Shown here one piece after another: positions 29,429 through 38,073 of a stretch of DNA of 57,416 nt. The notes beneath the pieces are model-generated. The model did no database searches and was not told where the DNA came from. It saw nothing but the letters and a program-made list of their open reading frames with translations. Each line of letters begins with the position of its first letter. Within the stretch, counting starts at the first letter, position 1. Origin of the DNA: an uncultured Bacteroidia bacterium. Lineage in GTDB: Bacteria > Bacteroidota > Bacteroidia > J057 > CALLMJ01. The position numbers and the translations under genes are program-made. The stretch is taken from NCBI GenBank assembly GCA_938005475.1, contig CALLNY010000026.1, positions 1 through 57,416 on the forward strand. The letters run 5' to 3'.

Positions 29429-30688
29429 TTATATTTCTTGCAAAATTGAGAAATCGGGTTGATAACTGTTGTAATAGCCGGAATGCAATTTCTCTGCGAC
29501 TTTAGAAAAAATATCTAACGTTATCTGGACGTCTTCCATGGTATGAGCCGCAGTGGGGATGATACGTAAAATAATTTTACCTTTTTCAATCACGGGATAA
29601 GTAACAATAGAAACAAAAAGATTATAATTTTCACGTAGATCTACACCAAGATTATAAGCCTCAATAGGATTACCACTCATATAAACAGGTGTTACGGGGG
29701 TATCGGTATAGCCTAATTCAAAGCCTCTTTCTCGTAGTCCACTTTGGAGGGCATGAACGATTTTCCATAAGTGCTCACGGTATTCTGGATGATTTCTAAT
29801 AAGTTCTAAACGCTTTAAAGCCCCAATGGTTAAAGCGAGAGGTAGGGCTTTAGCATAGATTTGTGAGCGAAGGTTATATTTCATGAACTTGATAATTTTT
29901 TTATCGGCACAAACAAAACTACCTATCATAGCCATAGATTTCGCAAACGTAGCAAAATAAATATCTACTTCCTTAACAACGTTGTAATGTTCATGAGTGC
30001 CCGCACCTGTTTTCCCCATAATACCAAAGCCATGTGCATCATCAATCATTAAGCGGAAATTATATTTCTTTTTCAGTTCAGCAATTAAATCTAACCTACC
30101 GGTATCTCCTTTCATTCCAAAAACACCCTCAGTAATAACTAAAATACCACCCCCAGTCTCTTGTACAATTTTTTGTGCTTTTTGCAAGCGGTCTTCTAAT
30201 TGAGCAATATTATTATGGGCATACATAAAACGTTTCGCCAAACTCAAAGACATTCCATCGATAATACAAGCATGGCAAAGCTGGTCATAAACGATTACAT
30301 CGTGCCTGTCAGTAATAGCTTGAATAATAGATAAGCATGCTTGATAACCAAAATTCATTAAATAAGCATGTTCTTTTTGGCAGTATACGGCTACTTCTTT
30401 TTCAAATTGCTCATGATATTTTGTGTTGCCCGTGAGCATGCGAGAACCCATAGGATAAGCAAAACCATATTGTGCCGCCGCTTCTGCATCCGTTTTACGT
30501 ACCTCAGGATGATTAGCAAGACCCAAATAATTATTTAATGACCAATTCAAACATTCTTTCCCCCTAAATTTCATCCGAGGACCTATCTCGCCCTCCAATA
30601 TAGGAAAAGAAAAATAATGATACGTCATGTCCGCATATTGACCTAAATCGGTCTGCATCAATCTGTCTATTTTATCGAAGATATCCAA
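29429..30688 (-). CDS. Alpha-oxoamine synthase family enzyme (serine palmitoyltransferase/AONS-like)
   Basis: 419 aa fold-type I PLP enzyme. PLP lysine K250 lies in TFAKSMA, with DDAHGFG (216-222), H139 (CHACI) and SRMLTGNT (82-89). These enzymes condense an amino acid with an acyl thioester. In Bacteroidota the paralogues include serine palmitoyltransferase, cysteate acyltransferase for sulfonolipids, and biotin AONS. No biotin genes are adjacent, so a lipid role is more likely, but this is not proven. The start is TTG (30688), chosen because MDIF matches relatives and the next ATG is 10 codons in. Confidence 0.82.
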   Translation of the reverse strand: MDIFDKIDRLMQTDLGQYADMTYHYFSFPILEGEIGPRMKFRGKECLNWSLNNYLGLANHPEVRKTDAEAAAQYGFAYPMGSRMLTGNTKYHEQFEKEVAVYCQKEHAYLMNFGYQACLSIIQAITDRHDVIVYDQLCHACIIDGMSLSLAKRFMYAHNNIAQLEDRLQKAQKIVQETGGGILVITEGVFGMKGDTGRLDLIAELKKKYNFRLMIDDAHGFGIMGKTGAGTHEHYNVVKEVDIYFATFAKSMAMIGSFVCADKKIIKFMKYNLRSQIYAKALPLALTIGALKRLELIRNHPEYREHLWKIVHALQSGLRERGFELGYTDTPVTPVYMSGNPIEAYNLGVDLRENYNLFVSIVTYPVIEKGKIILRIIPTAAHTMEDVQITLDIFSKVAEKLHSGYYNSYQPDFSILQEI

Positions 30689-30704
30689 AACTATAAAATT
30701 TTTG

Positions 30705-30733
30705 CAAAGATAAATGTTTTATCGTAAAACAAA
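30705..30733 (-). promoter_or_regulatory. Promoter of the oxoamine synthase-kinase-aspartokinase unit
   Basis: Minus strand TTTG (30733-30730), 17-nt spacer, TATCTTTG (30712-30705) followed by C. Both elements match the Bacteroidota consensus exactly. 16 nt before the TTG start. Confidence 0.72.
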
Positions 30734-30836
30734 AAACCATCCATAGATTAAAAATTTTTTAGACCTATAAAGTTATGTAATATTAAATCATGCCATTTTA
30801 TTTTTTAAAGCATATTATCAAAAAATCGCATCTAAA

Positions 30837-31619
30837 TTACATCATATTTTCTTGTATATATTGAGAAAGTAACTGATAGATTTGTTTGATTTTACTATCT
30901 TGTATAAGCTCAATATGAGCTTTAAGGGTATTCAAATCCTTTCTTTTAGCGGGTCCTGTTAAGCAATCAGTAGGAGAATGATTTTGAAGTTTTTGTATTA
31001 CCTCATAAATCAAAGGATAATAAATCGTTTTAAAATCCGCTTGTTCTGAAATTTCAATAGCAATATGTGCCAAAGCATGTACAAAATTAGACACAAAAAT
31101 AGCCCCGCAATGAATTTTTTTTCTTTCATCAGAATTTTTTATATGCACATTTCTTGATATAGAACCAGCAAAAGTTTCTAATATTTTAATAATTTCTTTA
31201 TTACATCCTTCCACAAAGATAGGGATATGGTCCCAATCAGGAACTTTATTTTTGGTAAAAGTTTGAAGCGGATAAAGTACACCCGCTAACGAAAAAATTT
31301 TTAATACTTCAATAGATGTTGCTCCACTACAATGAACAACAATAGTTTCTTGTAGTTTATCTTGAAATCGCGATAAATCTTTTACAACACTTTCAATTTG
31401 ATCGTCTGGAACAGTAAGAAAAATAATATCGCAAGGCACTATATCTTGTAATTCTGTTATAGCTTTAGCATCTACTAAACCTGCTAGTTCATGAGCTTTT
31501 TCTGGTGTTCTATTATATACAAATCCCACTTGGTAATTTAACTTATCAGCCTGAATAGCTAATTGATAACCTAAATTACCAGTGCCTATTATCCCAATTC
31601 GTTTTATAATACTGCCCAT
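30837..31619 (-). CDS. Rossmann-fold DUF2520 protein (F420/NADP oxidoreductase-like)
   Basis: 260 aa. The N-terminal NAD(P)-binding fold has GIIGTGNLGYQLA (8-20) and an Arg in FVYNRTPEKA, which favours NADP. The C-terminal helical DUF2520 domain (about 130-255) resembles the dimerisation part of ketopantoate/pyrroline-5-carboxylate reductases. The substrate is unknown. Last gene of a minus-strand unit, overlapping the membrane-protein gene by 16 bp. panC is in the window but far away, so a pantothenate role would be speculation. Confidence 0.78.
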   Translation of the reverse strand: MGSIIKRIGIIGTGNLGYQLAIQADKLNYQVGFVYNRTPEKAHELAGLVDAKAITELQDIVPCDIIFLTVPDDQIESVVKDLSRFQDKLQETIVVHCSGATSIEVLKIFSLAGVLYPLQTFTKNKVPDWDHIPIFVEGCNKEIIKILETFAGSISRNVHIKNSDERKKIHCGAIFVSNFVHALAHIAIEISEQADFKTIYYPLIYEVIQKLQNHSPTDCLTGPAKRKDLNTLKAHIELIQDSKIKQIYQLLSQYIQENMM

Positions 31620-32149
31620 ATACTAACAAAAACAAAGACTTCAGTAAAAATTAAAACATAGAATAAGTTTAAGCTGGGCATAAATTTCTCTATTATCTGG
31701 TTGTATGGCATGCTTACCAATTTTTGCACAAGATGATTAGTATCTGTATTAGGAGTACTTTGAATCTTAAATGATATTTTATCTAATAATTGAGATAACT
31801 GAACAGGTATGTGATTTTGAACCCACTCAATCGATTGAGACTTAGCTTTCTGTATAACTACTTCCACGATAAGATACAATAAATATTTAGAAGCGTATGA
31901 AATCGCAAATACTAATGAAAAAAAAGGAAATATAATCACGAACACAATATGCACCAATAAAGAACTTAAACATTTCCATAAATAAAGGTTTGGTGTTCCT
32001 TCACAGAAATCAGAATGAAAAATATCCAACATTATTATTAAGAAAAGAGAGAGAAGAACACTACTAACAGCTAATCTTATAAAAATTGAAAAGGCCTCCC
32101 TCGATTTAGTAGTTATCATAAACAATAAAGAAGATATAGGAGAATCCAT
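31604..32149 (-). CDS. Hypothetical inner-membrane protein
   Basis: 181 aa with three clear hydrophobic segments (about 21-42, 62-92 and 160-180). An amphipathic helical stretch of about 60 residues lies between the second and third. No family recognised. It starts 5 nt after clpS and overlaps the DUF2520 gene by 16 bp, so it is co-transcribed with both. Confidence 0.7.
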   Translation of the reverse strand: MDSPISSLLFMITTKSREAFSIFIRLAVSSVLLSLFLIIMLDIFHSDFCEGTPNLYLWKCLSSLLVHIVFVIIFPFFSLVFAISYASKYLLYLIVEVVIQKAKSQSIEWVQNHIPVQLSQLLDKISFKIQSTPNTDTNHLVQKLVSMPYNQIIEKFMPSLNLFYVLIFTEVFVFVSIWAVL

Positions 32150-32154
32150 CTATA

Positions 32155-32439
32155 TTATTCAATATTTACAGAAAGCCCCCTTTCTGTGAGAGCATCATGC
32201 CTTGGCACTAGGTAATCATAGCTACCTGTAAGTACAGGATATTTTCCATTATGATGTACAATCCATGCACATTGAGTGGCCTGTTCTAAACTATGATTAC
32301 AAACTTCCATTAAACATTCTATGACCCAATCAAAAGTATTATAATCATCATTGTAGAGAACAAGCTTTTTAACTTCTTCTTCTATGGTAATAGTAAAAGT
32401 AAAAGTTTTTGCTTTCTCAGATTCGTTTATTTTTGCCAT
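32155..32439 (-). CDS. clpS: ATP-dependent Clp protease adaptor ClpS
   Basis: 94 aa from ATG 32439 (MAKINESEK; a TTG three codons earlier is not needed). The core KLVLYNDDYNTFDWVIECL contains the N-degron pocket residues, and a histidine-containing helix and the LTERGLSVNIE end complete the fold. It delivers proteins with bulky N-terminal residues to ClpAP/ClpCP. The ATPase partner is not in the window. Confidence 0.9.
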   Translation of the reverse strand: MAKINESEKAKTFTFTITIEEEVKKLVLYNDDYNTFDWVIECLMEVCNHSLEQATQCAWIVHHNGKYPVLTGSYDYLVPRHDALTERGLSVNIE

Positions 32440-32466
32440 ATTAACCAAAGTTTGAAATTCAAAAAC

Positions 32467-33786
32467 TTAAAAAGAAATTGAACCATTCAAAGAAATGTCA
32501 ATACCCGTACCAAATTTTTTGATAATCAAAGGCATCAAATTATCGGAGCCAATTCCCATTTTAAGCCTATGAAACAAATTCAAAGAAAAAAATGCTCCGA
32601 AAGCATATTTATTATACCCCCCTAAAGCAGCAGATGCTCCAATGTCTACCCATTCATACAAATCAAAATTATAAGCAACCCCGAGATAAGGTCTTTTCGT
32701 CCCGCCTGGCTTTTGATTAAACCCTTGAATATAAGTAAAAAAGAAAGCATGTTTAGATTGTAAGGACTCTTCATCTTTTTTTCCTAACTTTAATTCCCCT
32801 TGCAACATAAGCCTTGTAGGTAATGCAACACTAAAACTTCCTCCTTCCGTTTCAACAGGTTCAAAAACGGCTGCAAGTGTATCGGAATTGATTTCAGGAT
32901 TACCAAAGAAATTTTTTATTACCATTCCTTCATAACGGTATGTACCTTGTTTGGCATAGCTTTTTAGATTTTGAGTATAATTTACTGTACCTATATCTAA
33001 AAGAGAAGCATCTAAAGTAAATTTTGAAGAAAAGTTAAAAGTAGCTCCAATATCTGCACCGTAGCCCGTACCATTAAATTTAAGAGGGTTAAATTCTTTA
33101 AGACCTGATATATTGAGACGATAACTAAATCCCACATCAATATATCTACCATCAGGGTCTGTATACATTTTTAGTTGAGAGGTAGGCATACTCAAAGCCC
33201 CAATTCCTTGTATATATTTAGCACGAATACCAAGCCTAATCCCTTTTTCCATATCTCCAGCGATATTAAATGCAGTTCCACCTACAAACTCACGTGTATA
33301 TTGAGCGTTCATGCTAAGCGGTCCTAAATCTATATTCTGCCCCGCAAACTGTTTATTTCCTTTCCATAATAAACTTAAAAAATTACGAGTATAATTAAAA
33401 TCAAAAGCAAATTTATCTACAACAGAAAAAGCAATGGCTAAACTTTTTATTTGAAGGGCAAGTCCTAAAATTTGATAATCCTGCCCTAAACCTAACGTAT
33501 TTTTTGTAGGATGCATTGCAGACAATAGATTATCTATATCGGCATTCGTTAATTCTTTTTCATTTTGCAATTTATCAAATAATCCATAATGAAAAGCGTT
33601 ATTTCCCGCCCAAAAATAGTAATTACCTGATAACTGAAAATGTTTTTTCCCTAAATGTAATTCCGAAGGCTCATAACGAGATGCGTTCACATCGTTATGA
33701 TTGCAATAAGTCACAGATACATTATACTGTGCCTGTAAACCCAAATAACTGGTTATCAAAAATAATGATAATAATAAATTCCTCAT
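32467..33786 (-). CDS. DUF5723-type outer-membrane beta-barrel protein
   Basis: 439 aa with a signal peptide (MRNLLLSLFLITSYLGLQAQ). The rest alternates short amphipathic strands with turns and ends in an aromatic strand (DISLNGSISF), as outer-membrane barrels do. The pattern fits the DUF5723 family of Bacteroidota, whose job is unknown. Its 5' end lies in a 24-bp tandem duplication (33785-33832) and it follows the lipoprotein gene by 34 nt. Confidence 0.72.
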   Translation of the reverse strand: MRNLLLSLFLITSYLGLQAQYNVSVTYCNHNDVNASRYEPSELHLGKKHFQLSGNYYFWAGNNAFHYGLFDKLQNEKELTNADIDNLLSAMHPTKNTLGLGQDYQILGLALQIKSLAIAFSVVDKFAFDFNYTRNFLSLLWKGNKQFAGQNIDLGPLSMNAQYTREFVGGTAFNIAGDMEKGIRLGIRAKYIQGIGALSMPTSQLKMYTDPDGRYIDVGFSYRLNISGLKEFNPLKFNGTGYGADIGATFNFSSKFTLDASLLDIGTVNYTQNLKSYAKQGTYRYEGMVIKNFFGNPEINSDTLAAVFEPVETEGGSFSVALPTRLMLQGELKLGKKDEESLQSKHAFFFTYIQGFNQKPGGTKRPYLGVAYNFDLYEWVDIGASAALGGYNKYAFGAFFSLNLFHRLKMGIGSDNLMPLIIKKFGTGIDISLNGSISF

Positions 33787-33832
33787 AATTTTGATTTTAT
33801 TGTTCTTTATAATTTTGATTTTATTGTTCTTT
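33785..33832. repeat. Perfect 24-bp tandem duplication
   Basis: Two identical 24-bp units (33785-33808, 33809-33832). On the minus strand each unit carries AAAGAACAATAA, the last three codons and stop of the lipoprotein gene, followed by AATCAAAATTAT. The second copy leads into the DUF5723 start codon. Confidence 0.95.
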
Positions 33833-34861
33833 TTGGTTTAAATCATATTGAAGTTGTAAATCACCTACTACTTGAATATCAAAGCTATCTGTCCTTCGCA
33901 TACGAACTAATGAGACCGTATTATTGATATTTTGGAAAACTGCTTTTGCTTTTAGAAATTTAGCATTTTTTAGATTATTAAATTTCTGTGCATTTAAAAT
34001 AATTTCAGCAGAACTCAAAGGTTTATCATTACTGTATCCTTGTGCATCTACGTGTGCAGAGAAAATCACAAAAGGTTGAGTAAATAAAGAATCGACCACA
34101 TTGAATAAAGAGTCCATGAAATAAGCTTGGATAGTTTGCTGAATAGGGAACTGATTTTCAATGAATATTTTAAGTTTGCCATTCACTGCTTCTGCCGCCA
34201 TTTCATCACCTGCAAAAGTAAAATCCGTAGTATCAACTACTTCAAATTGGTTATTCGCTTCCACTGCTAACTCACGAAGTTGGAGATTGATTATATCAAA
34301 TTGAATTGTTATTCTTTCATTACCCGAAATAGTAACGGAATTATTTACCGCATTAGTACTTAAATTCTCTAATTTTACATCTATTTGATTATAAAGTTTT
34401 TTACCTGCAAAATCAATATCAGGAGATTGAAAAGTTGTATTAGGAGCCACATCATTATTTATCGTAAAACTAAATAAAACGTTATTGTTCTTATCTAACG
34501 TAATCTTAGTCCCCGCTTTAATTGTGAAAGGCATACTATTAATAATTTTTATTTTTCCCAATGCACTATCAAATGTAACCTCATAATAGATGTTAGAGGT
34601 AGTTACCGATTGAGAAATATTTAAGCCTGTAATAGCAGGTAGCATAGGGTAAGTACCGAGAGGCATACCTAAATCATTAGCACTAAACCCATGTTCAAAA
34701 TGGATACTATCCACACCTTGGATATCCTGAGGGGATAAGGTAGTTTTTGATATAGGAGCTAACCACTCTGACTTCCAATTAGGTAAAGTAATTTCATCTG
34801 GACTAAATTTACAACTCTGCAAAACAATAATAATTCCTAAATAAAAAATAGGTGTCTTCAT
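33821..34861 (-). CDS. Hypothetical lipoprotein
   Basis: 346 aa from ATG 34861 (MKTPIFYLGIIIVLQSCK), giving a lipobox LQSC with Cys17 as lipidation site. A longer frame starts six codons earlier but lacks a better signal. The mature part looks all-beta with repeated 'TIKAGTKITLD' and 'AEVEANNQF' type strands; no known family recognised. It is first in the unit that continues through DUF5723, clpS, the membrane protein and DUF2520. Confidence 0.7.
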   Translation of the reverse strand: MKTPIFYLGIIIVLQSCKFSPDEITLPNWKSEWLAPISKTTLSPQDIQGVDSIHFEHGFSANDLGMPLGTYPMLPAITGLNISQSVTTSNIYYEVTFDSALGKIKIINSMPFTIKAGTKITLDKNNNVLFSFTINNDVAPNTTFQSPDIDFAGKKLYNQIDVKLENLSTNAVNNSVTISGNERITIQFDIINLQLRELAVEANNQFEVVDTTDFTFAGDEMAAEAVNGKLKIFIENQFPIQQTIQAYFMDSLFNVVDSLFTQPFVIFSAHVDAQGYSNDKPLSSAEIILNAQKFNNLKNAKFLKAKAVFQNINNTVSLVRMRRTDSFDIQVVGDLQLQYDLNQKEQ

Positions 34862-34876
34862 GTAAATGACTTTATG

Positions 34877-34884
34877 CAAATTTA
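34877..34884 (-). promoter_or_regulatory. -7 box of the lipoprotein-DUF5723-clpS unit
   Basis: Minus strand TAAATTTG followed by C, 15 nt before the preferred ATG at 34861. It matches TAnnTTTG; a TTTTTTG lies 15 nt upstream of it, slightly close for a -33. Confidence 0.5.
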
Positions 34885-34927
34885 CAACTATTTTTAATTC
34901 AAAAAATTTTTTGATAAAATTTCAAAC

Positions 34928-34935
34928 TATATTTG
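34928..34935 (+). promoter_or_regulatory. -7 box of the PgpH-type gene
   Basis: TATATTTG followed by CC, only 10 nt before the ATG at 34946, implying a leader of a few nucleotides. It matches TAnnTTTG; a TTG is 14 nt upstream. Confidence 0.5.
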
Positions 34936-34945
34936 CCTGAATTTT

Positions 34946-37150
34946 ATGAAGTACCTACAACAAATTTTCAAGCGGTTATATGGTAATATTCAAGTTAGCA
35001 AGACATTAGGTAGGTTTACTTTTGTAGGAATTTTTATTATTGCCACAACTCTTATTCTACCAAGAAATCAAGTTTTTGAATTTTATTACGAGGTAGGGGT
35101 TCCATGGCAAGCCCCCAATCTTTATGCCCCTTTTGACTTCAATATAACAAAAACTAATAAAGCCCTCGAAGAAGAAAAAGATACTGCACTACAAAATGTT
35201 TATGAAATTTTTTTAGAAAAACAGAGCATACTTCAAGAAAATAAATACAAAATAGAAAGAGATTACCAAATTATTAAAAAGATTTTATCAAAATGGAAAG
35301 ATTTACCTACCGAAAACTATTGGACTGAATTGATTAATGAAAACCAAATGCCAGCTGAATGGTTAGAACTCGCCAAAACCTTACTAAATAAAAATGCTAA
35401 TATCAACATCAATGATGAACTATTTTTCAATGGTATAAAACTCATCTTCAATGAAATCTATACCATTCCTTTTATTGACAAAAAAATTTCTGATATTAAA
35501 ACCGATTTAATCTCTTTAAGAACTAATATATCCCATGAAGTACTCCTTGAAAAAAACAAAGCAAGGGACAAAACTAAAGTCTTAAAACTAATAGAACAAA
35601 TAATTGAAAAATTTTATAACCCTCTTGAAAAACATATAGCTTTTATTTTATTATCCAAGTATTGTATTCCTAACTTTTATTTTGACAATGCCCTCTATGA
35701 AGAAGAAAAAAAATTAGTGTTATCCTCAATTTCTAAGTTTTATAGTCAAATTCATAAAGGACAACTTATTGTTCAGAAGGGACAAGAAGTAACCAAAGAA
35801 ATAAAAGATATTATTGATTCCTTGATATTAGAAAAAAATGAAAGATATGGCATCCTCCATAATTTCTCTACCTTTATCGGTCAATTTATTATTGTTTGCC
35901 TATTAACAATCATTCTGATGTACTACCTACGAACGAACCATAAAATCATTTTTTATCGAAACCAACAATTGACATTTCTATTGATGGTTTATTTTATAAT
36001 GATTAGTTTGTTAGTACTTATTCTTAATTTAAGCCAAAAATTACTTGTCAGTTATCAGGTTAATTATTATCATTTGGCCCCTATGTGCATGGCATCTATT
36101 ATTGTCACGGTGTTCTTTGATGATAAAATTGGATTTGTTACCAATGCGTTATTGTCTATACTCGGAGGAACCATTGTTCCTAATAGCTTTGAATTTTTCA
36201 TCATTCAATTTACAGCAGGCTCTATGGCTATTTACAGCCTTTCCTACTTGCGTAGTCGTTCTCAATTTTTTATCATGAATGCTATTTTATTTGCTTCATA
36301 TACAGTAGCTTACTTAGGCTATAACTTTTATATAATGGGAGATTTTAATCAAATCAATTTTAATAACCTCATTCTTTTTGCTATCAATATTGCTTTCAGT
36401 TTAATAACCTATCCCTTAATTTATTTATTCGAACGTATTTTTGGATTAAGTTCTGATTTAACTTACATTGAACTTCTTGATATGAAACACCCTTTACTGG
36501 TAGAAATGTCTATTCAAGCTCCTGGTACTTACCAACATAGTTTACAGGTCGCAAGTTTAGCAGAATCTGCTGCTAATAAAATTGGAGCTAATGGTTTACA
36601 GTGTAGAGTAGGTGCTTTATTCCATGATATAGGCAAAACCAAAAATCCCGAATACTTTATTGAAAATCAAAAAAGTAGAGACTCCCACCAATCCCTAACT
36701 CCCCAAAAAAGTGCCGAAGTCATTATTGCACACGTTACCTTAGGGGTAGAAATGGCTCAAAAATATAATCTTCCCACTGAAATTATAGATTTTATTCGTA
36801 CACATCATGGAACCTCCAGAGTTGAATATTTTTACAGAAAACACATTGACCTAGACACCAACAATAAAAACGATGAAACTTTTCGTTATCCCGGTCCTCT
36901 TCCTATAACTAAAGAACAAGCCGTAGTAATGATAGCAGACTCCTGCGAAGCCGCTACTCGCTCATTAGATAATTTTACCCAAGAAATTATTGAAAATCTC
37001 GTAGAAAAAATTATTGATAGCAAAATCAAAGATGGGCAGTTCGCCCATTCTCACATAACCTTCCGTGATATCAACAAAATTAAAACCGATATCCAAAAAA
37101 ATTTAGTCTCTATTTACCATAAACGTATTAAATACCCCGACCAAAACTAA
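34946..37150 (+). CDS. 7TM-HD family phosphohydrolase (PgpH-like, putative c-di-AMP phosphodiesterase)
   Basis: 734 aa. One N-terminal membrane segment (about 22-40) is followed by a large extracytoplasmic 7TMR-HDED domain (to about 300). Seven membrane helices follow (about 308-500), then a cytoplasmic HD domain whose metal pair is H560-D561 (LFHDIGKTKNPEYF), with further His in RDSHQSL, AHVTLG and RTHHGT. The architecture equals PgpH, which degrades cyclic di-AMP. Substrate here is inferred. The following gene begins 1 nt after the stop. Confidence 0.88.
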   Translation: MKYLQQIFKRLYGNIQVSKTLGRFTFVGIFIIATTLILPRNQVFEFYYEVGVPWQAPNLYAPFDFNITKTNKALEEEKDTALQNVYEIFLEKQSILQENKYKIERDYQIIKKILSKWKDLPTENYWTELINENQMPAEWLELAKTLLNKNANININDELFFNGIKLIFNEIYTIPFIDKKISDIKTDLISLRTNISHEVLLEKNKARDKTKVLKLIEQIIEKFYNPLEKHIAFILLSKYCIPNFYFDNALYEEEKKLVLSSISKFYSQIHKGQLIVQKGQEVTKEIKDIIDSLILEKNERYGILHNFSTFIGQFIIVCLLTIILMYYLRTNHKIIFYRNQQLTFLLMVYFIMISLLVLILNLSQKLLVSYQVNYYHLAPMCMASIIVTVFFDDKIGFVTNALLSILGGTIVPNSFEFFIIQFTAGSMAIYSLSYLRSRSQFFIMNAILFASYTVAYLGYNFYIMGDFNQINFNNLILFAINIAFSLITYPLIYLFERIFGLSSDLTYIELLDMKHPLLVEMSIQAPGTYQHSLQVASLAESAANKIGANGLQCRVGALFHDIGKTKNPEYFIENQKSRDSHQSLTPQKSAEVIIAHVTLGVEMAQKYNLPTEIIDFIRTHHGTSRVEYFYRKHIDLDTNNKNDETFRYPGPLPITKEQAVVMIADSCEAATRSLDNFTQEIIENLVEKIIDSKIKDGQFAHSHITFRDINKIKTDIQKNLVSIYHKRIKYPDQN

Positions 37151-37151
37151 A

Positions 37152-38018
37152 ATGTCTATACGTATTGATACATTGAGCCCCGAAATTTCAACGATTCTTT
37201 TTCCTAACCTAAAACGTTTGTTTATTCATATTATAAGAGAGGATTTACTACATCCATTTATTTCAGGAAATAAATTTAGAAAATTAAAAGGATTTCTCAG
37301 AATAAGCCAAGAACAAAAAATCAAAAAATGGGTTACTTTTGGGGGTGCATGGTCTAATCATTTAGTAGCTACGGCGTGTGCAGGTGCAATTCATCAAATT
37401 CAAACCTACGCTTACGTTCGAGGCGAACCTGTCAAAAACCCTATTTTATTCTTATGTAAACAATGGGGAATGGAATTACAATTTATTTCCAGAGCTGAAT
37501 ATAGAAGATTAACCCAAGAAATTTATACTACTCATCAAATCCAAGAGAATACGCTCTGGATACCCGAAGGAGGTTCCGACCCCCTCGCTTTTGAAGGGCT
37601 TGTAGAACTAATGCAACAAATACCAATATCCGCAGATTACCTTTTTACCGCTGTGGGTACTGGAACAACACTAACTGGACTATCCCAAGTAAAGCATCCC
37701 GCTAAAATTATAGGTATCTCTGTCTTGAAAAACCCTAATAGCCTGTCAAAATTTAAAAATCTACCTTTGAAACCTATATTGTTACACAACTACCATCTAG
37801 GAGGTTATGCTAAAACACCCCCAGTCTATTTACAATTCCTCACTCAATTTAGCAAACTAACAGGCATTTTACTCGACCCTATCTATACAGGTAAAATGGT
37901 TTATGCCGTGCTTGATTTAATACAAAAAAATTTCTTTCAAGATAACACAAATATTTATTTGTTACACACAGGCGGTTTAACAGGAATATTAGGTAAATGG
38001 CAAGACTACCCTTCATAA
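37152..38018 (+). CDS. ACC-deaminase/D-cysteine-desulfhydrase family PLP enzyme
   Basis: 288 aa fold-type II PLP enzyme, a little shorter than typical (about 325). The PLP lysine is K41 in SGNKFRKLKGF, followed by GGAWSNHLVATA, which binds the substrate carboxylate. The phosphate loop is AVGTGTTLTGL. Members deaminate ACC or break down D-cysteine; sequence alone does not decide. Co-transcribed with the 7TM-HD gene. Confidence 0.8.
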   Translation: MSIRIDTLSPEISTILFPNLKRLFIHIIREDLLHPFISGNKFRKLKGFLRISQEQKIKKWVTFGGAWSNHLVATACAGAIHQIQTYAYVRGEPVKNPILFLCKQWGMELQFISRAEYRRLTQEIYTTHQIQENTLWIPEGGSDPLAFEGLVELMQQIPISADYLFTAVGTGTTLTGLSQVKHPAKIIGISVLKNPNSLSKFKNLPLKPILLHNYHLGGYAKTPPVYLQFLTQFSKLTGILLDPIYTGKMVYAVLDLIQKNFFQDNTNIYLLHTGGLTGILGKWQDYPS

Positions 38019-38027
38019 ACAAAAAAC

Positions 38028-38047
38028 TACCTCTAAGGTAACTTTTT
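38028..38047 (+). terminator. Possible weak terminator after the ACC-deaminase-like gene
   Basis: Five-bp stem TACCT (38028-38032) / AGGTA (38036-38040) with a 3-nt loop, then AC and five T. The short stem makes this uncertain, but it lies in the 55-nt convergent gap where a terminator is expected. Confidence 0.4.
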
Positions 38048-38073
38048 AGCAAAACTATTCAATTTTAATTCTA

